Part shown: in pieces, positions 54,112 to 64,000 of the stretch | Layout of the letters: the number at the start of each line of letters is the position of its first letter | Numbering within the stretch: position 1 is the first letter of the stretch | Assembly (NCBI GenBank): GCA_012274445.1 | Contig: JAAROD010000029.1 | Location: 1,240,001-1,304,000, forward strand | Source: Sclerotiophoma versabilis | Lineage: Eukaryota > Ascomycota > Dothideomycetes > Pleosporales > Didymellaceae | DNA: 64,000 nucleotides | Direction of reading: 5' to 3' | The notes under the pieces: generated by a model | Databases searched by the model: none | The model's input: the letters and a program-made list of their open reading frames with translations, nothing else | What the model was told of the DNA's origin: nothing | Position numbers and translations under genes: made by a program

Positions 54112-55477
54112 TCACCATGCTATGAGTGCTCCTAAAATGCCTACAACTGTCCGTGTCCATCCTGAAGTCGCAGTCCTCTCGTTCGCAACGCCTTTACTAC
54201 TCGTCGTCACAGCAGTCACGCCAGGGCGGGATGTAGCCACACCACGACCCGCATCACCTGTTATACTAGCTTCAAACCCAGTCTTAGGCAGCGTCACCGT
54301 GGCAGGTGCATTCGTGATGGTCGCAGTGACGGCCGTCCCACTGGAGCTGATGGTGATGATCGTATGGCTTGCGGTATCAGTCTGTATAGCGATGAGCGTC
54401 GTATCCGTGCCTGTTCCAACAATGGTGGAAAGACCGGGGGTGAGTGACAGTGTTGCGGAACCCAAGGTGATAGGGTCGCCAGCTGTGATGCCATCTTGCG
54501 CAGAGGCTGTGTTTGCTGCGCCTGGCGTGATGGGGCCCATTATGGCTCCTCTGATTTCCGCTGGACCGTTCTGTCCGACGCTTACTGTGCCTGTGGGTGG
54601 TGCTGTCTGCGCCGCGTGGTTGACGTGCTCGCCAGAAGCTCCAGCGGTGGGAAGCAGTGCTAGAGTACGCTGGGCGCCAGATTGCGCATTGCCGAGATGA
54701 TTGACGATGGCGTCCAAAAGACTGTTGCCTGACGAGGCTGTCTGTCGCCCAGTTGCGCTGGACTTTGGCCCAGCTGTCAGCTGTGCAGGCGCGGGTCGCC
54801 CTGGTGTGGGCAGGGCCGGGCCTGGCTGCGGCATACTGCCTTCTCCTGAGCGGCCAGTCTGTGGCGCGTCCTGAACAGCTGTGTGCTGCGCAGGCGGTTC
54901 CTGCATCTCTGTGTGCCCGTCATCCACCGGCCCAGGCTGAGGGACCCGCGTTGCCTCGTCTCGGTCCACCGTCCCAGGAGAGCTGGGCTCCACGCTTGTC
55001 CTGATGTCAACAATCGTCGGCGTCCTGGTCGTGATGACGACTGGCGTTTGCTCAGCTGGCTTCAGCAGCGTCGCAGTGGGTACGGTCCCCTGTCCACCGC
55101 CTTCCCCAATGCCATCGTTGTTCCACTCGTCCCAGTCGTCCCAGCCTGTTGCTGACACCTCAGGATGCCAGAGGTCTGGTGGGTTGCACCAATCTGGTGG
55201 GTCTGGAAGATCGCATGGATAGACGTCCTCGGGAGGTGCTTCGCTGACGGCAGGTGTCGGAGCAGGCGCGAAATCGTTGACATCGCTCGAGGGGGGTGTA
55301 GTGATAAGTGAAGGGGCGTCTGGCGCGGTTGTGTATGTTGGCGCAGCTAGTGTATCTTCAATTTCTACGCTATGTCAGTTCGCAACATGTCTTGCAGTGC
55401 TAGAGTAGCGTACGCGCACGAGCGGCTGCCAAGCCTGTCAGAAAGACAAGCGTGAGAAGCTCTGGCGGGAGGAGCAT
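54112..55477 (-). CDS. Secreted, probably GPI-anchored Ser/Thr/Pro-rich protein
   Basis: Exons 55420..55477 and 54112..55364 are joined across a 55-nt intron (GTGCGC..TAG) and encode 436 residues. Exon 1 encodes just the signal peptide (MLLPPELLTLVFLTGLAAA), with cleavage predicted just before Gln20. Next come a Pro/Asp-rich segment with two cysteines (YPCDLPDPPDWCNPPDLW), a Trp-rich acidic patch, a long Gln/Pro/Thr linker, and a C-terminal half of short hydrophobic/Thr-rich beta-like repeats (ITLGSATLSLTPGLSTIVGTGTDTTLI and similar). The end (GWTRTVVGILGALIAW) is hydrophobic, as in GPI-attachment signals, with small residues upstream. It is probably a plasma-membrane or wall surface protein. 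No enzyme fold is recognised. Confidence 0.78.
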
Positions 55478-56046
55478 GTTGGGGCTCGTCAGTCGCTACG
55501 TGCGAGAAGAACGCATGTACGAGTCTCAGCGCCATGGTCAATACAGGACGAGGGGGCGCGCTAGATACATCCCTAGGCCTTTGGACTTCATCTCATCGAT
55601 CCATCCAAACACTCGACCTTCTTGTGCCGCGCCGGAGTTATTCATGGGTGCCATGTTTGAGGCTGTCGAATGCGGTTAGTGTCAGGTACACAGCTGCCGG
55701 TTAAGGTTGCTCACCCGTGTTCTGCACCGCCATGGCGTACCATGGAAATGGGCGTCGAGAGCCTCGGGTTTCATATTAGAAGTTGAGATGATGTTGATGC
55801 CTTGACAAGTAGCTTTCATCAGAGTCTTTCTTTATTTGCATTGCGCCCATGTCGATCGTCGTGGTGCATGGCTGCTCAAGTCTTACTCATTCTGATGCTA
55901 AGGCTTATGCTACGCGTTCGAGTCCGATAAATAGTCCGTGCCATGGAAAATACAATGCTCAAAAAGTATGCCCGCTATAGCCATGCGCCCATGGACACAA
56001 ACACAACGCACCCCCAAACGCCTTTGATGCTTCTCGCGCATCCTCT
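55478..56046. promoter_or_regulatory. Intergenic region upstream of the GPI-type gene
   Basis: About 570 bp include the promoter of the secreted protein gene and the 3' flank of the Srs2 gene. No feature was recognised. Confidence 0.4.
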
Positions 56047-59000
56047 TCACTGTGATCGGGGCTTCGGCATACTCGTATGCTTCACACTCCAGCCCTGCAT
56101 CGTTCTTCGTGCGCCCAGTGTTCTACGCTGAGCTTGCTGGTTCTGCACCATACTCATCGATGTTGTGTGCAAAGTCGATGCAGGTTTGAATCCATTCGTG
56201 GAACCGCCTGGTGCTTTCGCTGCGCCAGCAACCTCCTTGATATCGTCATCTTCGTCGTCGGAGAGGGTAATGACGTGCTTTTCATCCAGCTTGGAAGGCG
56301 AGCTCAAGCAGAGTGCATGTCGTGTATTCTCTGCATCTGAGTCGCTGGTCGCTCTTCTGGGCTTGCTGGCCATTGGACGATTGTGGAGCGCCCTGTTAGG
56401 GATAGACAAAGGTTGGAATGGTCGCGGTTGCAAGGCACCTTGCCGAACGTTGGAAATGGCATTAAGCGGTACGAGACCTGACAGCGAGGACTGGGATCGT
56501 TTGAGTGAACGTCCTCCAACCTGTGGCGTAGGTTCTAGCGTCTCGGAAAGGGTCCTGCCAGCACCTTTGAAGAAGCTTGTGATCGCACCCTGACCTGCTG
56601 CTCGAGGCTTGGTCTTCCTGCCCTGGACTAGATTTTCGCCCAGTCTTCTGACCTCATTATCGCTCGACTTCCAGCTTGCATCGGCATCATCTTGGAACAT
56701 CAGCCGTCGTGGTTCCTGCTCAAGATTCTGTAGATCTCTTGCACTGAAGAAGCAGCCATTCATTGGTGTGATAGTCGTCATTGTTGCGTGCTCATTATCT
56801 TGAACATTATTATTCATTGAGCGTAGCTTGTCAAGTGACTCAACTCTGCGCCGCTTGTTGTCGGTGTCTTGCCTGTCGTGTTTCCAGCCCGTATATTCCG
56901 TTCTGCACGACGCTGGCATGTCATCTATCTCATCGCGTGTGGCCGGATATCTGTCGTCCTCTAGGCGCTCGAGGAGTGTGCGAGCAACGGAAAGCTGAGC
57001 AAACTCTGGACAAGGTCTGCCAAGGATGCGCGCGATATCAGGTATGGTGCTTTTCTTGAATGCAAAATCTGGGCCTCGGGGGCTGAAGAACTTCTCGAGG
57101 TTGTCGTCGTCCACGAACCGTGATAGTTTCGTCTCTTCTTGGCCAGACGAACGCATAGGACAACTGAGATATAACAATGCCTTAGCACGTGTCATGCCAA
57201 CATACAAGAGCCGTCTCTCCTCGTCGTGATCCTCTGCCCTAGAGTGCGGCAAGGAGCCCTCGTACACGGCAGGTATGAAAACGATAGGCCACTCGAGACC
57301 TTTGGCCGCGTGGATCGTAGAGATTGTGACCTGGCAAACCTCCTCGCCATTCTCCTTCTCCACCTCGGTCGCAAGCGCGACATTGACCAGAAACTTAGAG
57401 AGGACATCAGCCGGACCATCAGGGCGCTGCACTATGCCTTCGACTTCGGGTAAAGCGTCATCAACCCCTGTCTCACCATCGGTTATCGCCGTCGCCATCT
57501 GAGTTGCCTGTGCGATGAGTTCGTCAACGTTGGCCAGCCGGTCCTTCCAGTTCTCCTTGTAGGTCTGCTTGAGGTACGCTTCGAATGCAGTCTGGTTGAA
57601 GACGTATGTGATGAGATCGAGTAGATTCCACGCCTCGCCTTGAGCCGGTTCCAGCTTCTCGCGTGCCGTATAGATAAGCCTGAAGAATAGTGTGATACCC
57701 TGCTTTGCAGGTGCTGCTAGCTTGGTGACAGGATTTCGCCTGCTCTGCGCAACATCTTGTACCAGAGTCCATAGAGGCACCTTTCGTACTTCGGCTTCCT
57801 CTAGCAAGGCCTTGATTGTTTTGTCTCCAATCTTGCGAGATGGTGTGTTGATGACATTGACAATCGCATCGTTATTGTATGGATTGTTGATGACTCGGAG
57901 ATAACTCAGAATGATCTTGATCTCGGCTCTGTCGAAGAAACGCTTGCCTCCCACCATTCGATAGGGAATGCCAGCGCGCCCGAGTTCTCGCTCGATAGAT
58001 AGAGACAGGGCTGCCGAGCGGAGCAGAATTGAGTAATCGTTGTAAGTCAACAACCCGGCGCTAATTGTTTGTGTGCGTTTGATCTCGTCGACAATCCATT
58101 GTGCCTCCACATTTGCTGTAGCTAAATGGCGAAGAGTCGGCTGTTCACCAACACAATGTGTGGCGATGAGTGCTTTCTCTGGTCGACTGTCGTCTTGCTC
58201 GATGACTGCAAGCGCAGCATTGAGGATTGAGCCAGCTGAGCGATAGTTGTTCTCGAGGTTGATAACAATAGCCTCAGGATAGTCTACGCGCATCCGGAGC
58301 AGGTTCTTGATTTCAGCAGCGCGAAAGCTGTATATGCTCTGATCCGGGTCACCCACAATGGTGATCCGCTGTGTCTTCTGTGCCATGAGCCTCATCAACT
58401 CGTACTGGATGTTATTGGTGTCTTGATACTCATCGATGAGCACCGCCTGAATGGTGGAGACGCATGACGGGTGCTGTCGTAGTAGGTCCACGCAACGAAT
58501 GAGGAGATCGTCGTAGTCTAGCAAGTTTGCAGCTGTGAGGTGCTCTTGATAAGATGAGTAGATTTGAGAAAATTCGCTGTCCTCGGCCTTCTTCTTAGTT
58601 GCAGCAAAATCCTCAGCTGTAATACCCTTCGCTTTAAGACTCGAAATCCGTGAACGAGCGTAACCAGGCTCGATCATGTACTGACAGCGGTTGACAATGC
58701 GTTTGATGATTGCCTTGCTGTCGTCGGTATCGGCGATGCCAAAGTTCTTGTCAATACCAATCTCTTGACCGTAACGCGAGAGGAAGCGGCGCGCTACTGA
58801 ATGGAAGGTACCAAGAATAAGTTTAGCTTCCAATTTCTCGCCAACAAAACCCTTGATTCTCTCCTTCATCTCTCGAGCAGCCTTGATAGTGAAGGTACAG
58901 ACAATGATATTCCATGGCTGTAAGCGTTCGTGGATCACGTGGTACGCGACGCGCGCTGTCAACGTCTTCGTTTTGCCTGATCCAGGTGGCGCCAGCACTT

Positions 59001-59070
59001 GGAGCACGCCCGCAGGACTCGTGACTGCATCTCTCTGCGCCTTGTTCAGGCCCTCCAAGAGGGCATCCAT
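56047..59070 (-). CDS. SRS2: Srs2-type UvrD/Rep (SF1A) DNA helicase
   Basis: One exon encodes 1007 residues starting MDALLEGLNKAQRDAV, the usual Q-motif start. An upstream in-frame GTG is not used. SF1A motifs in order are APPGSGKT (Walker A, 30-34), TFTIKAAREMKERI, GTFHSVARRFL, LLDYDDLL, VLIDEYQDTNNIQYEL (Walker B), IVGDPDQSIYSFRAA, LENNYRSAGSI, STIHAAKGLEWPIVF and RRLLYVGMTRAK. Srs2 strips Rad51 filaments from single-stranded DNA and restrains unwanted recombination at forks. The C-terminal third is disordered and carries a PCNA-box-like motif QGAITSFF (827-834) and an SIM-like stretch VITLSDDEDDD (933-943), described separately. A nuclear location is inferred. Confidence 0.95.
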   Translation of the reverse strand: MDALLEGLNKAQRDAVTSPAGVLQVLAPPGSGKTKTLTARVAYHVIHERLQPWNIIVCTFTIKAAREMKERIKGFVGEKLEAKLILGTFHSVARRFLSRYGQEIGIDKNFGIADTDDSKAIIKRIVNRCQYMIEPGYARSRISSLKAKGITAEDFAATKKKAEDSEFSQIYSSYQEHLTAANLLDYDDLLIRCVDLLRQHPSCVSTIQAVLIDEYQDTNNIQYELMRLMAQKTQRITIVGDPDQSIYSFRAAEIKNLLRMRVDYPEAIVINLENNYRSAGSILNAALAVIEQDDSRPEKALIATHCVGEQPTLRHLATANVEAQWIVDEIKRTQTISAGLLTYNDYSILLRSAALSLSIERELGRAGIPYRMVGGKRFFDRAEIKIILSYLRVINNPYNNDAIVNVINTPSRKIGDKTIKALLEEAEVRKVPLWTLVQDVAQSRRNPVTKLAAPAKQGITLFFRLIYTAREKLEPAQGEAWNLLDLITYVFNQTAFEAYLKQTYKENWKDRLANVDELIAQATQMATAITDGETGVDDALPEVEGIVQRPDGPADVLSKFLVNVALATEVEKENGEEVCQVTISTIHAAKGLEWPIVFIPAVYEGSLPHSRAEDHDEERRLLYVGMTRAKALLYLSCPMRSSGQEETKLSRFVDDDNLEKFFSPRGPDFAFKKSTIPDIARILGRPCPEFAQLSVARTLLERLEDDRYPATRDEIDDMPASCRTEYTGWKHDRQDTDNKRRRVESLDKLRSMNNNVQDNEHATMTTITPMNGCFFSARDLQNLEQEPRRLMFQDDADASWKSSDNEVRRLGENLVQGRKTKPRAAGQGAITSFFKGAGRTLSETLEPTPQVGGRSLKRSQSSLSGLVPLNAISNVRQGALQPRPFQPLSIPNRALHNRPMASKPRRATSDSDAENTRHALCLSSPSKLDEKHVITLSDDEDDDIKEVAGAAKAPGGSTNGFKPASTLHTTSMSMVQNQQAQRRTLGARRTMQGWSVKHTSMPKPRSQ
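56242..56274 (-). other. SIM-like motif in Srs2 (residues 933-943)
   Basis: A hydrophobic tetrad VITL is followed directly by Ser and an acidic run DDEDDD, the usual form of a SUMO-interaction motif. Confidence 0.6.
56569..56592 (-). other. PIP-box motif in Srs2 (residues 827-834)
   Basis: QGAITSFF fits the canonical PCNA-interacting pattern Q-x-x-hydrophobic-x-x-aromatic-aromatic and sits in a disordered, Lys/Arg-flanked tail. Confidence 0.65.
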
Positions 59071-60071
59071 TACCGCCGGGCAGACAAGATGTATCACATG
59101 TCAGTGTTAGAGTGTTGGAGAGACCTAGGAGGAGTGGCGCGAAGGACCAAACACGCTAATGACACTAATCGCGTCATCACGTGCTCTGGACTTCATTGCT
59201 TCTTGCCCACTTGCACATACTCTTCCTGGCTCCATCAGTTTACGCATCCTTGCACCTAACAATCGATGAGGTAGATATAGCGTCCGACATACTAACGACC
59301 TCCAGGCTGGCTTATGAGGCGAAATTGTATTTAACTTGGTCTTACAGTCTTACCTGACCATGTGTTGGCGAATATTGACTATTGTAACAGGATATGGCAA
59401 ACCGAGCTTAATACAGCGCAGGAGAATCACCTTCCTCTCTTGCGGCACCATTGATGCTATGTAGCTTTCAAGGTCGTGTTTAGCTTGGGGCTGGATCCTA
59501 TGCCGCCAGCAAATAACGTCAGAATAGGGATGTCTTGCTAGAAGCAACCACGGACGCACTTCATCCTTACAAATGATTCAAACTACTTAACATAGCCATT
59601 GGTAGTGTATGCGTCATAGAGACGATCAGATGCGCGATTCGTACTAGGATGAGTAGATCAGATTCGCCCGAGTGCGAGACCGACACACGAGACCGAAAGC
59701 GATAATCGTAAATGTTTCACAACTATCCATTGGACACCATCGACAGCCGTATTCGTCTATATTGCTTTCTTTTAATACGACCCGCAACCAGGCATACTAC
59801 GCATCTATACGCGAAACCGAATCCTTGCGGCTCTTGACGCGCAACTGCTCAGCCTTAGCCACATGTAATGGCCAACAATGTTCATGAACACTTTCCTAGG
59901 AATGAGGAGGGTCGCGAGATTCGGTCGACCTTGGCAAGGGATGTATACGTACACAAGGTTGATACGGAAAGAGTTATTAGGGGATGTTCACGTATAAAGT
60001 GTAGATGCTCGACCACTGTATTACCTTGATCACACCAATCTTCTTTACCTCCAGTCATCGCCATCGCCATC
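59071..60071. promoter_or_regulatory. Divergent intergenic region
   Basis: 1.0 kb lies between Srs2 (minus) and the FAD oxidase gene (plus). The first bases upstream of Srs2 are open but only via GTG. No gene was recognised. Confidence 0.45.
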
Positions 60072-61728
60072 ATGGCTTCAATTAAGAGCCTACTTCATTT
60101 CGTTATAACTGCTTCGGTGTCAGGGTCGCAACTATCGACTTCTTACAACATCTCCGACCCAACAACTGCATGTGAAGTACTGAAACAAACGTATCCTAAC
60201 ATCACCCATCTGCCGGAAGATGCAGGCTATACCAATGAAAACCAAGGTCAACCGATAAGACACACATCATTGGTGACGAAGCTGATGAGCACATAGTCTC
60301 CTGGGACTCCGCCGCCTGGCTTGGTCCGGCATGTGTCTTCGCGCCAACATGCGCAACAACGCTGTCTTTCGCCATCAAGACTTTTGCCAATACCTCAACT
60401 TATTTCGCTATGCGTGGTGGAGGGCACATGCCCATATCGGACGCTGCAAACATCAACAGCTCCGGAGTCCTCATCACGAGTACCAACTTGAACACTCTAA
60501 AGCTGTCCGAGGACAAGGAAACAATGAGTGTTGGACCCGGACCAAGATGGGGAGATGTTTTCAACTACCTCGAGTTCACCAACAAGACTGTTGTTGGTGG
60601 ACGTTTAGCGCCTGTTGGTGTCCCCGGGCTGCTTCTTGGTGGTGGTATCAGTTGGTATAGTGTTAAGCACGGCCTGGCGTCTTCTGGTGGGAAGATCAAG
60701 GCGTACGAAGTAGGTCGTTCAGTATCTCAATTTGCCACAATGCTGAAATACTCCAGGCTGTTCTTTCAGACGGCACAGTCGCCACCATAACTGCCAACAG
60801 TAGCTACTCAGACCTCTACTGGGCGCTTGGTGGCGGAGGAAACTCCTTCGCATTGATAACCCGCTTCGACCTTCAGACCTTCCCATCCATCACCCCTCTT
60901 CTCGCGGATGCGCACTACGGCTCTACAAACGCAACCCGAGATGCTTACCTCGCCACCGTCCTCAATATGGCCCTTCACAACGACGAGGACCTCGCTGCGA
61001 CAACCATCCCTGTCGTCCGCTGGGGCCCCAACTCCATCGCACCCTCCTATGAAAGCACCCTCTTCTATAATGGCACCTCTGCACCGATTTCCGGACCGTT
61101 TGCTGAGTTCCTATACGGCAACGTCACGGGCCTGAAAGCACTGAACGGCAGCTCAACACTGCGCCCCGTCTCGCTCGCACAATACGGCCGCGCCATGCGC
61201 TCTGCGTTCAAAGAGGGCGGACAGTCCCACGGTCTACGGCAAAAGTTCCGCGTCGTTTCTATCAAAGCGACTGCCAAGACGCTGACGATTGTACACGATA
61301 CGTATTTTAACTCACTCGCTGCATCGGGTCTGGCGAAAAGGGTTCCAGAGTTCTTCTCGGGCCTCGCTTTCAATGTTGTGAACCGCAATATGCTTGAAAA
61401 GTCCGCGGGTTTGCCGCAGAATGTGCCGCTTGAGCCGGCATTCTGGGTCGAGGAGAGTGTTACTTGGGGAAGTGGCGGCGAGTTCGATCAAGAAGTGGAG
61501 GAGTGGGTTAAGAGTGTTAATATAGATATTGAGGGGAATTTAAAGGCAGTCGATGGCCTGAACAGGTACATATACCTCAACGATGCAGACAAGGGACAGA
61601 AGGTGTTTGAGAGTTACGGAAAGCAGAGTGTGGAGAAGTTGAAAGAGATCCGCGAGAAGTACGATCCCAATAAGGTATTTACATATCTTATGCCCGGAGG
61701 CTGGAAAGTCGATTATGCTGAGATCTGA
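60072..61728 (+). CDS. Secreted FAD-linked oxidoreductase (VAO/BBE-type)
   Basis: Exons 60072..60246, 60297..60709 and 60757..61728 encode 519 residues. A signal peptide (MASIKSLLHFVITASVSGS) is followed by the FAD_binding_4 domain: FAMRGGGHMP, whose His is the likely covalent FAD attachment residue; then VGPGPRWGDVF; then GGRLAPVGVPGLLLGGGISWYS; and YWALGGGGNSFALITRFDL. The C-terminal BBE segment has YDPNKVFTYLMPGG. In berberine-bridge enzymes a second covalent link comes from a Cys in a GxCPxVG loop. Here the aligned loop reads GRLAPVGV with Leu at the Cys position, so a single link is expected, as is common in fungal FAD-linked oxidoreductases of secondary metabolism. Sugars, alcohols or aromatic metabolites are possible substrates. 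Several N-glycosylation sites support secretion. Confidence 0.88.
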
Positions 61729-61884
61729 AGTCGACATAGACTCTAAGACAAGAGAAAACATCGTGATCGTTCAAAGTAAGAAGCCGAGCCAATTATATGT
61801 GGGGCATTAGCTCTAAGGTAGTGTAAACTACATTTTCCGAGCTAGTAAATGCAATCTTGGTATACCGTCTCTTTGCTGTTGTCT

Positions 61885-62832
61885 CTATGCTAAGGCCATC
61901 AACATGATTGCAATCACTGTAGGACCTACAGTCATCCAGCTCGACGGCCGTCCCGGCGTGCTCGCTGCGGACTTCTGTACAGGGATTCGACTCCCTTCAG
62001 CAATCTTGTTTGGTGCCACACACAAGACTTGCGTCTCAGCAATACCTCCCAAGAATTCTCCAGCGACAACGAATGGGACGGTCTGCTTCATATAGATGTC
62101 ATACCACGTGAAGTTCAATGTGTTTCTGTCACTACCCCAATTGACCCCGTTCCGAGCTTGACTAGCCGACAGGAATGTGCGGTAGTTTTCTGGAGATGCG
62201 GAGCCTGGGGGGTTTGAATGATTGCAATGTGTTGTGTTGTTCGCAAAGTCTACAGGAACTGTGATCATCGTTATTAGGATTTTTGGTCCTAAATGGAGAT
62301 GTAGGATATACTCACGGTGAGTGCGGAAGTCGGTACTCATGATGTCGGTACCGCATGCTTGTTGTAATCTATCGATGTACTCAGGAACAGGTGTTGGCCA
62401 ACTGCAATCGCCCCCAGTGTACATGATCTCGCGTAGAATACTGGTACATGCATCGTCTATTACCCCGTCACAACCGTTTCGCTGTCTTGACGATGATGTC
62501 TTGTTCAGTCCGGCTAACATGAATGTGCACATTTTTGCTTCACTTGCTTCTGGTACGCTGACGTAGCTATTCCACCGATGTACCGTGCCATTTGGATCTC
62601 GGATTTCGTTGTAGGTGAGCGTAAAGGTCCAGTCGTTCCTTGTAGGGTCCATCATGAGTGCATTCCAGTGGATATTGAGGCTTCCTGTGGCATTTACCGG
62701 CGCCTTGGGGTCGAAATCAACGCGACATGAGTCTGAACTAGGACCTGTTGTGCTGTTCTGCGCGAAGGTTGGGGCCAATAGCAGCGACATGATTGCAAGA
62801 CGAGTAAATGATGGTAAGCGCAACATATCCAT
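61885..62832 (-). CDS. Secreted, probably GPI-anchored protein of unknown function
   Basis: Exons 62316..62832 and 61885..62258 encode 296 residues. The 57-nt intron (62259..62315; GTGAGT..CAG) is a multiple of three and leaves an open frame if retained, but its ends are canonical. The signal peptide (LAIMSLLLAPTFAQ) is followed by a domain with conserved-looking cysteine spacing and many N-glycosylation sites (NSTTG, NATG, NGTVH, NKTSS, NNTTHC, NFTW). The C-terminus ends in a hydrophobic segment (SWMTVGPTVIAIMLMALA) preceded by Ser/Ala/Pro, suggesting a GPI signal. No family is recognised. Confidence 0.75.
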   Translation of the reverse strand: MDMLRLPSFTRLAIMSLLLAPTFAQNSTTGPSSDSCRVDFDPKAPVNATGSLNIHWNALMMDPTRNDWTFTLTYNEIRDPNGTVHRWNSYVSVPEASEAKMCTFMLAGLNKTSSSRQRNGCDGVIDDACTSILREIMYTGGDCSWPTPVPEYIDRLQQACGTDIMSTDFRTHREYILHLHLGPKILITMITVPVDFANNTTHCNHSNPPGSASPENYRTFLSASQARNGVNWGSDRNTLNFTWYDIYMKQTVPFVVAGEFLGGIAETQVLCVAPNKIAEGSRIPVQKSAASTPGRPSSWMTVGPTVIAIMLMALA

Positions 62833-63365
62833 TTTTGTATCGTGTTAATTTGATTGTTGATGGAACCTTTAAACTCCAGGGGACTGGTGCTGGTTTTAGC
62901 TGTTATTCTAAGGTTACGCTGGTTCAATGAGGCCGTACTTGGCGGGCGTCATGTGTTGGTTGCCAATAACAGCAGTCTTAGCGCCGTGATCAGCTACGGT
63001 CCGCCCACCGTGATCTGCTCGGAAAGGTATCGACTTAGTGTGTGGGGTGCCGAGCTTGAGGTTTCGCGTAAGTTTACCCAAGACACGGATTACATTGTTG
63101 AATGAAAACTGGGAGGCCAGCACCGTAGTGACTGGGAACCGCAACTTAAGTCTTATCACGATGGAGGGTATGACCCTTCGACAAGACCAAGCCGGTAGCA
63201 CTACCGACTTGGCGCGTCAATTGGCAAAACGAAACCGAGTGATTGGCTGAGCTCGTGTTTTCTTTACTGGTTGGCATTCGTGTGTGAAAATCGTGAGAGA
63301 TATGTTGAAGTTTGATGTGTCACTTCGTATCTATTGTTCAATAGCTAATGCTTTTGAGCAACATG
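62833..63365. other. Intergenic region
   Basis: About 530 bp lie between the GPI-type gene start and the 3' end of the GH35 gene. No gene was recognised. Confidence 0.4.
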
Positions 63366-64000
63366 TTACGCATATTGCGATCGGTCTGTCCACCTAGGTT
63401 GCAGCTGCTCCCCATCGATTCCGGCAAAGTCAAATCCACTCTCATAACTGGCGTACGAGATCAATCGCAATGTACTGAGCTTCGCGCCTACATCTGTTTG
63501 CGCCCAAACTGAGACACTCAACGTGTTCGAGCCCTGCAGATTAAGAATACCTGGCGGGATTGGAAATCGGGTCTGGGGACCAATGTGCGGGAAATATTTG
63601 CCGTATTGGTAGCTGGCATGTTTGTTAGCTTGCAAACGGGCTTTGAGTCTTCCTGATCTTACCCATTGACAAATAGTTGCACTCTGGCAATGGTACCAGC
63701 AGCTGCGCCGAACTCAACACCGATAGGAACATCGAGGTCTTCATCAATCTTGAGATCGAAGCTCGTCGTGAACCACTTGATGCCTGCTCCCTGAACACCA
63801 ACTTCAACTGGACTTGAGCTCTCCCAGCTCTCCGTGTCGAAACCAGGCAGGTGCCAGCCAAGGCGCTCTCCATACAGTCCACCTTCGTTCAAGGGTCCAC
63901 GGACAGGATCGATATTCTTCTCGCCGCCAGCATTGCCCTGGATCTTCCACTGATCAAAGCTTAGCTTGGTGTTGTTAGCGCTAAAAAGCTGCGCGCCCAA
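63366..64000 (-). CDS. GH35 beta-galactosidase, C-terminal part (5' end outside window)
   Basis: Exons 63663..64000 (cut by the window edge) and 63366..63612 are joined across a 50-nt intron (GTAAGA..CAG). The intron restores VNGYQYGKYF. The visible segment is the C-terminal jelly-roll region of large fungal beta-galactosidases (LacA type): GNAGGEKNIDPVRGPLNEGGLYGERLGWHLPGFD, WESSSP, VQGAGIKWFTTSFDLKI, VQLFVNG, YGKYFPHIGPQTRFPIPPGILN and NTLSVSVWAQ. It ends with LQPRWTDRSQYA. The catalytic (alpha/beta)8 barrel with the two glutamates lies outside the window. These enzymes are normally secreted and release terminal beta-galactose from plant polysaccharides and lactose. Confidence 0.9.

Noticed and set aside
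54086..54700. 204-codon plus-strand open frame with hydrophobic character
   Set aside because: It is antisense to the Thr/Ala-rich tail of the GPI-type secreted protein, and the hydrophobic Val/Ala run follows from that.
55900..55935. GTTCGAGTCC resembling a tRNA B box
   Set aside because: No A box, acceptor stem or cloverleaf can be built around it.

Overview
The window is nuclear DNA of a filamentous ascomycete (Pezizomycotina). Genes are spaced about every 2 kb on both strands. Introns are short (mostly 47-62 nt) with GT-AG or occasional GC-AG ends and CTAAC/CTGAC-like branch sites. The gene content (RGS-LOV photoreceptor, AIM11, NVJ2-type SMP protein, CYT-18-type mitochondrial tyrosyl-tRNA synthetase, Srs2, GH35 beta-galactosidase) is ascomycete. 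A dothideomycete is my guess, but sequence alone does not prove the class. No rRNA, tRNA, CRISPR array, intact transposon or operon was seen. All gene models were built by hand by joining exons in frame.

Layout. 1-14.6 kb: the 3' end of a membrane protein gene cut by the window edge, a small conserved protein, an alpha/beta hydrolase, a long gene-poor stretch, a disordered acidic and proline-rich protein, and a BCAS3-like beta-propeller protein. 16.5-24.7 kb: a cystinosin-type PQ-loop transporter, an RGS-LOV blue-light photoreceptor, the NatB acetyltransferase catalytic subunit (NAA20) and a MARVEL-like four-helix membrane protein. 25.7-36.1 kb: a PSD-family decarboxylase resembling fungal L-tryptophan decarboxylase (PsiD), an enoyl-CoA isomerase/hydratase, a small membrane protein interrupted by TGA, a GH36 raffinose-synthase-like glycosidase divergent from mitochondrial TyrRS, and an Arg/Ser-rich protein. 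37-50 kb: a YAP180/CALM clathrin adaptor divergent from a NudC-like CS-domain protein, a Thr-rich secreted protein, AIM11, the molybdopterin synthase large subunit, and the nucleolar RRM protein NOP6 divergent from a mitochondrial membrane protein. 50-64 kb: an NVJ2-like SMP/PH lipid-transfer protein, a tiny conserved protein, a GPI-type secreted protein, the Srs2 helicase, a secreted FAD oxidase, a second GPI-type protein, and the C-terminus of a GH35 beta-galactosidase cut by the right edge.

The genes are mostly independent housekeeping and accessory units, and I see no convincing metabolic cluster. The most notable items are: (i) the RGS-LOV photoreceptor, which keeps the photoactive cysteine and has an unusual 3' end where an in-frame TGA lies inside a possible 78-nt optional intron; (ii) the PsiD-like decarboxylase; (iii) an Srs2 with a canonical-looking PCNA-binding box and a separate SUMO-interaction-like motif; (iv) two GC-AG introns; and (v) the repeated cysteine motif in the disordered protein at 7.2 kb.
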